Shown piece after piece: positions 8,000 to 12,009 of a DNA stretch of 12,009 nucleotides. Each line of letters starts with the position of its first letter. The first letter of the stretch is position 1. Made by a program: the position numbers and the translations under genes. Below the pieces are notes generated by a model that was given only the letters and a program-made list of their open reading frames with translations, did no database searches and was not told the DNA's origin. This DNA comes from Rhizobium sp. Q54 (lineage in GTDB: Bacteria; Bacteroidota; Bacteroidia; Flavobacteriales; Flavobacteriaceae). The stretch spans positions 1 through 12,009 of the forward strand of contig CALPLL020000038.1 of assembly GCA_943324395.2 (NCBI GenBank). The letters are read 5' to 3'.

Positions 8000-8668
8000 T
8001 TATAACTTAATTTTATATTCAATAACAATATTAAACAAAGGGATTTTGCTCAAGTTTTTAGTTACGTGCACCATTGGTTCAGCATATTTTACAGTGTTTG
8101 CCACTTGCATTCCCGTACCTGGTTTCCCATTCGGATGGTATCTTGGATCTGTGAGTTGAACATCGTTTAATCGAACCACAACTCGTTGCGCATGACTATG
8201 TAATTCTCTTGTATCACCAGGATTTAAACGTTCTTCAAAAACTCGAAATTCATTATCTTCGTATATTATTTTGTTTTTTGTAGGCTCAACCCACTCGCTC
8301 GGTTTTGCTAATTGGGGATGGTCTTTTTTTAATGCAATTTCAAAATAGGATCCTGTGGGTATTTCGTAAAATTCATTTTCATTAAAAACAGCAATTTCTC
8401 CACGTTTAATTTTAATTTTTCCACGGCTACTTTTAAACTTGATATTTTCCAAAGCAGCAATTATTCTTGAACCAATATTTGGAGTATTCGAAGACGAAAA
8501 TTGTGCTCCATTTCGAACCACTTTAAAATAAGGGTTGTCAATAGCAATCGAATCTTTATTTGCAAAAGCGTTATTATCAATATTTACAGTTGATATCGAA
8601 TTACTATTTGCAAAAGCAAAATTAGCCGTTAACGCAAACAAAAAAATAGAATACAGTTTTATTTTCAT
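8000..8668 (-). CDS. Secreted cupin-like protein of unknown function
   Basis: A 222-residue exported protein. I start it at the ATG at 8668: this gives a clean signal peptide (MKIKLYSIFLFALTANFAFA, cleaved near Asn21) and a 9-bp gap after the upstream stop. A longer reading from a TTG at 8677 adds three residues and would abut the previous stop codon. The sequence looks like two beta-barrel cupin-type repeats. The N-terminal half (about 45-115) has no evident metal site. The C-terminal half has ELHSHAQRVVVRLN with His157 and His159 and a later His201, resembling a cupin metal site. An EWVEPTKNKIIYEDNEFRVF stretch joins the halves. I do not recognise a characterised family. A KdgF-like action on unsaturated uronates made by the neighbouring lyases is imaginable, but KdgF is a short cytoplasmic protein and the similarity is only at fold level. 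Confidence 0.72.
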   Translation of the reverse strand: MKIKLYSIFLFALTANFAFANSNSISTVNIDNNAFANKDSIAIDNPYFKVVRNGAQFSSSNTPNIGSRIIAALENIKFKSSRGKIKIKRGEIAVFNENEFYEIPTGSYFEIALKKDHPQLAKPSEWVEPTKNKIIYEDNEFRVFEERLNPGDTRELHSHAQRVVVRLNDVQLTDPRYHPNGKPGTGMQVANTVKYAEPMVHVTKNLSKIPLFNIVIEYKIKL

Positions 8669-8677
8669 CTTAATCAA

Positions 8678-9787
8678 TTAATTAGAAACGCATCGAAAAC
8701 CTAAATGCTCCATTGAAGAATCAGCAGAACTTTTCATTCTTGCTGAAACCCTATAACCACTGCAATAAGACTCGTTACATAAAAATGATCCACCTCGCAT
8801 CACTCTTTTTTCAACCAAAGGCTCATCTGGGTCATAACTTTTTGAGGGGCCTTTTGGATTGAGGGTTACTTTTATTTTTTTAAATGTATCGTAATACAAA
8901 TTGTTGTATTTATCGGAACACCATTCCCAAACATTCCCTGCCATATCAAACAATCCAAAACCATTAGCTGCAAATGATTTTACTGGTGCTGAGCCATTAA
9001 ATCCATCGCTTACTTCATTTTTATAAGGAAAATTTCCTTGAAAATAGTTGCAATGGTATTTTCCTTCATCAACTTTTTGATTTCCCCAAGTGTAAACACT
9101 TTTAGTTAATCCTCCTCTAGCTGCAAATTCCCATTCCGCTTCGGTTGGCAAGCGTTTTCCAGCCCATTTACAATAAGCATTTGCATCGTCCCAGCTAATA
9201 TGAACCACCGGAAAATTATCTTTTCCTTCAATATTACTGTCTTTTCCTTGCGGATGTTTCCAATTGGCACCGTGAGACCAATTCCACCATTGACTATAAT
9301 CTTGCAAACTCACTTCTCCAGTTGTTGGAACAAAAACTAAAGAAGCTGCTTTTAGGGTCTCCCCATCAGGTTTTGGTGTATCTAAAGGCAATTGTTTTTT
9401 TAATTCTTCCCAATTGATATCTTTTTCAGCAGTAGTTACATAACCAGTTGCAGCAACAAATTTGGCAAATTGTGAATTGGTAACTTCCGTTATATCCATG
9501 AAAAAGCCATTCAATTTTACTTGGTGTTTTGGGAATTCATCTTGACGTGCTTGGTCATTATCGCCACCCATACTGAAGGTTCCACCTGGAATCCAAACCA
9601 TCCCTTCGTGATTTTTTAGAGTCAAATTGGGTTTGCTTTTTGGTTGCGCTTTTTTTAATCCAAAACGACTCGGTATTTTTGAAGTACAACAAGATTTAAC
9701 AGTATCTTTAATTTGAAGTAAATTAACAGTTTCTTTTGCCTGAACTTTAAAACCAAAAACCAATAATATAAGTGCTATTTTATACAT
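8678..9787 (-). CDS. Exported formylglycine-generating enzyme (SUMF1/FGE-sulfatase family), sulfatase activator
   Basis: This protein should oxidise the active-site Cys of the three neighbouring sulfatases to formylglycine, using oxygen and a copper-bound cysteine pair. It has 369 residues, with a signal peptide over about 1-17 (VQA/K) and a linker containing Cys33-Cys34. The SUMF1 domain runs from about 62 to 367: MVWIPGGTFSMGG, then DITEVTNSQF, VVHISWDDANAYCKWAGKR, LPTEAEWEFAARGG, GLFDMAGNVWEWC, and RGGSFLCNESYCSGYRVSAR. In the last motif Cys337 and Cys342 match in position and spacing the copper-binding catalytic pair of human and Streptomyces FGE, so this is probably a true FGE and not one of the many SUMF1-fold proteins lacking both Cys. 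The domain ends with LGFRC. It sits 9 bp after the PL6-type gene. Export implies maturation of sulfatases in the periplasm after Sec translocation. Confidence 0.92.
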   Translation of the reverse strand: MYKIALILLVFGFKVQAKETVNLLQIKDTVKSCCTSKIPSRFGLKKAQPKSKPNLTLKNHEGMVWIPGGTFSMGGDNDQARQDEFPKHQVKLNGFFMDITEVTNSQFAKFVAATGYVTTAEKDINWEELKKQLPLDTPKPDGETLKAASLVFVPTTGEVSLQDYSQWWNWSHGANWKHPQGKDSNIEGKDNFPVVHISWDDANAYCKWAGKRLPTEAEWEFAARGGLTKSVYTWGNQKVDEGKYHCNYFQGNFPYKNEVSDGFNGSAPVKSFAANGFGLFDMAGNVWEWCSDKYNNLYYDTFKKIKVTLNPKGPSKSYDPDEPLVEKRVMRGGSFLCNESYCSGYRVSARMKSSADSSMEHLGFRCVSN

Positions 9788-9796
9788 TTTATTATC

Positions 9797-11275
9797 TTAA
9801 TTATTTTTTATCCAACTCACACCAACATCTTTCTTTTTTACTATCCAATTTGGATTAAATTTAGTAATTTCTGAATCACTTAATTTAATATTATGAATTG
9901 AGAGCCGTTGATTGATTTCATCCAAAACTGAAGGATCAACTTTTGTTTTCACCTCATTTTTTTTATTACTAAACGGAATCTGCTTTAATTTTATCAAAGA
10001 AAATCCAGGTTCTGATGTTTTTCCGTTGGTAAAAATATTATCTTTTATTGTAAATGTAGCATTCAAATCGGTTAATTCATAAGGAGAATCATTATCTCCT
10101 ATTGAATTTATTATTGTATTTCCTATTATAAAAACATTTTTAGGAGCAACTTTTGGGGTTTTCACGTCTTTGTTTACAACACCCAATTTTATTGCAGGAC
10201 CATAAGAATTTAGAACAGTATTATAGGCTACAATGGCATTATCAGCAGGATAATAACCATTTAATGATGAATCAACTAATCCATCCATAATTGAAATCGG
10301 AAATTTTGAGTTTCCTTTTCCTCCTTCAATATTTTCTAAAAAATTATTAAAAACAGTATTGTTAGGATTAATAATTCTAATTCCACCGCTTTTGTTTCTG
10401 CCAGATTTCCCATCAAAATAATTGCCATAAACGAAACATTTCTGGCCGTGTCGAATCACCATTGCGCCATCATTTCCTATAAAAGTATTAAATCTATAAA
10501 TGTTATCCCAACTTTTATTGCTTATAATTTCTGCTTCTATTCTCTCGTCTTCAAAATAATTGTATTCAATTAAATTAAATCCGTGTGTGAAAGATGTGGT
10601 GCTTGTTCCAACTCGAATTTGCTCGCCACCATTTGAAGAAAAAGTTCTATATCCAAAATAATTATGATGAATATGATGGAAAGAGGACGGGGCAACATCG
10701 CTTCCAGGAACATAACCGCTTTCTTGTTTATATTCAATTACTAATGTTGGCCCAGCATTTAACTTTCCTTCAAAAGTACAATTATTAACTTCATTATAGG
10801 TTCCCACTAAATTAACGAAATAATTCTTTTTATCACTTTCCTCAGTTGAAGAATAATTAATTATAGCACAATTTGTTAATCGGCAATGATTTGCTTCGCT
10901 ATTTATTTTTTTACCTTTAGATTTAAAATCAATTACGTTTTGATTGGTATCTAAAGTACAATTTCCTTGAAATGATAATCCTTCAACTACAAGAAAATTA
11001 CCGCCAATAAATAATTGAGAATTTCCAGAGAATATTACCTTACCAGGCTTTTGGGCTCTAAAAGTGATTGGTAGTTTTGAAGTTCCGTTATTTAAAGGAC
11101 TAAAATCAATTTTAATATCAGAATAATTGCCTTCCTTCCAAATAATGATATCACCTGGATTGACTTTTGTTATAACACTTTCAAATTCAGTTTTTGATTC
11201 TACTAAATATTCAGTAGCTTTCACTTGTAAAGTAAAAACCCAAAATAGTAGAAAAACAAAAATCGAATTTTTCAT
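9797..11275 (-). CDS. Secreted chondroitinase-B/PL6-type polysaccharide lyase
   Basis: A 492-residue lyase with a right-handed parallel beta-helix. The signal peptide covers about residues 1-20 (VKA/T). The helix region has repeated short NxF/NxI coils typical of PL6, such as NHCRLTNCAI, HNYFGYR, EYNYFED, RFNTFIGN and YGNYFDG. NGGEQIRVGTS at 215-225 is a family mark. EAEIISNK at 247-254 gives Glu247 and Glu249 as calcium ligands and Lys254 as catalytic base; Arg275 in MVIRHG follows 21 residues later. This matches the Glu243/Glu245/Lys250/Arg271 spacing of Pedobacter heparinus chondroitinase B. PL6 enzymes cut alginate or dermatan sulfate by beta-elimination. The length suits the single-domain class, with a C-terminal extension from about 440. 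It starts 1 bp after the upstream sulfatase stop, showing tight coupling. Family and catalytic residues are clear; alginate versus a sulfated uronan is undecided. Confidence 0.92.
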   Translation of the reverse strand: MKNSIFVFLLFWVFTLQVKATEYLVESKTEFESVITKVNPGDIIIWKEGNYSDIKIDFSPLNNGTSKLPITFRAQKPGKVIFSGNSQLFIGGNFLVVEGLSFQGNCTLDTNQNVIDFKSKGKKINSEANHCRLTNCAIINYSSTEESDKKNYFVNLVGTYNEVNNCTFEGKLNAGPTLVIEYKQESGYVPGSDVAPSSFHHIHHNYFGYRTFSSNGGEQIRVGTSTTSFTHGFNLIEYNYFEDERIEAEIISNKSWDNIYRFNTFIGNDGAMVIRHGQKCFVYGNYFDGKSGRNKSGGIRIINPNNTVFNNFLENIEGGKGNSKFPISIMDGLVDSSLNGYYPADNAIVAYNTVLNSYGPAIKLGVVNKDVKTPKVAPKNVFIIGNTIINSIGDNDSPYELTDLNATFTIKDNIFTNGKTSEPGFSLIKLKQIPFSNKKNEVKTKVDPSVLDEINQRLSIHNIKLSDSEITKFNPNWIVKKKDVGVSWIKNN

Positions 11276-11276
11276 T

Positions 11277-12009
11277 TTATTTTACTTGAGTTGCTAAGAA
11301 TTTTAGCATTTTCGATTTCAAATCTTTTGCAACCGATTTGTATTCTTTGACATCTGCTACATTAACGGTTTCGTTCGGGTCTTTTTCATAATCGTACAAT
11401 TCGGTACCAACAATTAAATCAGAATTAAAAGGCTTGTTACTTCTGAAATCATTGGTCATCCAAATAGTGTAACGGTATCTTTTATCTCTTAAAGAATAAC
11501 CCATCACTTTTGATGATGCATATCCTTGACGCTCTGTTTCAGAACCATTTCCACTTCTAGGATATTGACTAATCGAATAGTCCTTAACTGATTTAGCGGA
11601 TTTATTGATTAAAGGTAACAAACTTTTTCCATCTAAAGTTTCAGGGATTTTCACACCTGCTGCATCACATAATGTAGGAAATATATCAACGAATTCTGAA
11701 GGAGCACTGGTTACTGAAGGTGCAATTCCAGGAACTGAAATTATCATTGGAGTTCGAGTTGCTTGTTCAAAATTAGAGTGTTTACACCAAAGATTATGAT
11801 CTCCAAGGTGCCAACCATGATCTCCCCAAAGAACAATTATAGTGTTTTTTATCAATCCTAATTCATCTAATTTATCCAATAGTTTCCCAACTTGAGCATC
11901 AGTGTAAGATACGGAAGCGAAATAACCATGAATCAATTCTTTTTGCTTTTCTAAAGGTAAAGTTAATCCGAAATCTTTTTGATCCGTGAAAGAAACTAAT
12001 GGTGGAATA
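11277..12009 (-). CDS. Sulfatase, iduronate-2-sulfatase-like (S1_7-like), N-terminal part beyond window edge
   Basis: The last 243 residues of a sulfatase whose N-terminus, including the formylglycine Cys site, lies past 12009. An in-frame TTG at 11936 is internal, not a start: the frame reads on upstream as IPPLVSFTDQKDFGLTLPLE to the edge. The segment YFASVSYTDAQVGKLLDKL leads to WGDHGWHLGDHNLWCKHSNFE, the strongly diagnostic block of iduronate-2-sulfatase-type enzymes. Its Asp-His pair provides metal ligands, and the Lys of CKH is the usual sulfate-contacting Lys. Then follow TRTPMIISVPG, the EFVDIFPTLCDAAGV segment, LDGKSLLPL, and the terminal ELYDYEKDPNETVNVAD common to this group. Family members remove 2-O-sulfates from uronic acids, or other sulfates in algal PULs. 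The stop is 1 bp from the start of the PL6-type gene. Confidence 0.9.
   Translation of the reverse strand, partial: IPPLVSFTDQKDFGLTLPLEKQKELIHGYFASVSYTDAQVGKLLDKLDELGLIKNTIIVLWGDHGWHLGDHNLWCKHSNFEQATRTPMIISVPGIAPSVTSAPSEFVDIFPTLCDAAGVKIPETLDGKSLLPLINKSAKSVKDYSISQYPRSGNGSETERQGYASSKVMGYSLRDKRYRYTIWMTNDFRSNKPFNSDLIVGTELYDYEKDPNETVNVADVKEYKSVAKDLKSKMLKFLATQVK

Larger units (their letters stand above)
3038..12009 (-). other. Probable single operon: sulfatase, PL6, FGE, cupin-like, DUF1961, sulfatase, PL38-like, sulfatase
   Basis: Eight co-directional genes with gaps of 1, 9, 9, 8, 18, 38 and 14 bp and no recognisable internal terminator or promoter. All seven complete genes encode proteins with type I signal peptides. 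The first gene continues past the window, so the promoter and the true first gene are not visible. The co-transcription call rests on spacing and strand only. Confidence 0.75.

Noticed and set aside
8669..8677. TTG start at 8677 for the cupin-like gene (three extra residues)
   Set aside because: The ATG at 8668 gives a standard signal peptide directly, and the TTG would abut the previous stop codon; nothing supports the longer form.
11934..11936. TTG at 11936 as the start of a short 219-residue sulfatase
   Set aside because: The frame is open upstream to the window edge with sulfatase-like sequence, and a start here would omit the active-site Cys region; it is an internal Leu codon.
1..12009. 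Mobile elements, tRNA, rRNA or CRISPR arrays
   Set aside because: No transposase or integrase reading frame, no regularly spaced repeats and no tRNA-like sequence were seen; coding genes fill nearly the whole window.

Overview
The window looks like part of a polysaccharide utilization locus (PUL) from a marine-type member of the Bacteroidota, most likely a flavobacterium. The reasons are very AT-rich DNA, a SusC-type TonB-dependent transporter, signal peptides that often end just before Gln, no obvious Shine-Dalgarno sites, and tightly packed secreted sulfatases and polysaccharide lyases. Every gene I can support lies on the minus strand, so transcription runs from high to low coordinates. 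I see no RNA gene, insertion sequence, CRISPR array, integrase or regulator.

Layout in transcription order: the C-terminal half of an iduronate-2-sulfatase-like sulfatase (enters at 12009, stops at 11277); a chondroitinase-B/PL6-type lyase (11275-9797); an exported formylglycine-generating enzyme (9787-8678); a secreted cupin-like protein (8668-8000); a secreted DUF1961/YesU-like beta-sandwich protein (7991-7266); a second sulfatase with a CGPTR active site (7247-5646); a PL38/PL5-like 'alginate lyase superfamily' enzyme (5607-4390); a third sulfatase with a CGPSR active site (4375-3038); then a 131-bp AT-rich gap; then a SusC-like outer-membrane transporter (2906 to beyond base 1). Gaps between the enzyme genes are only 1-38 bp, so 12009-3038 is probably one operon. 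The transporter may have its own promoter in the 131-bp gap. A SusD partner would be expected just past base 1.

How the parts probably work together (inference): the SusC-like porin imports oligosaccharides of a sulfated, uronic-acid-containing polysaccharide. In the periplasm three sulfatases, activated by the co-encoded exported formylglycine-generating enzyme, remove sulfate esters. The two unrelated lyases (a right-handed beta-helix and an alpha/alpha toroid) cut at uronic acids by beta-elimination. The cupin-like and DUF1961 proteins have no known job and are the best candidates for new biochemistry. None of the intact enzymes carries a lipobox, so the surface depolymerase and the SusD-type glycan-binding lipoprotein must be elsewhere. 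The substrate cannot be named from this sequence: alginate alone would not need sulfatases, so a sulfated uronan or a dermatan-sulfate-like polymer fits better.
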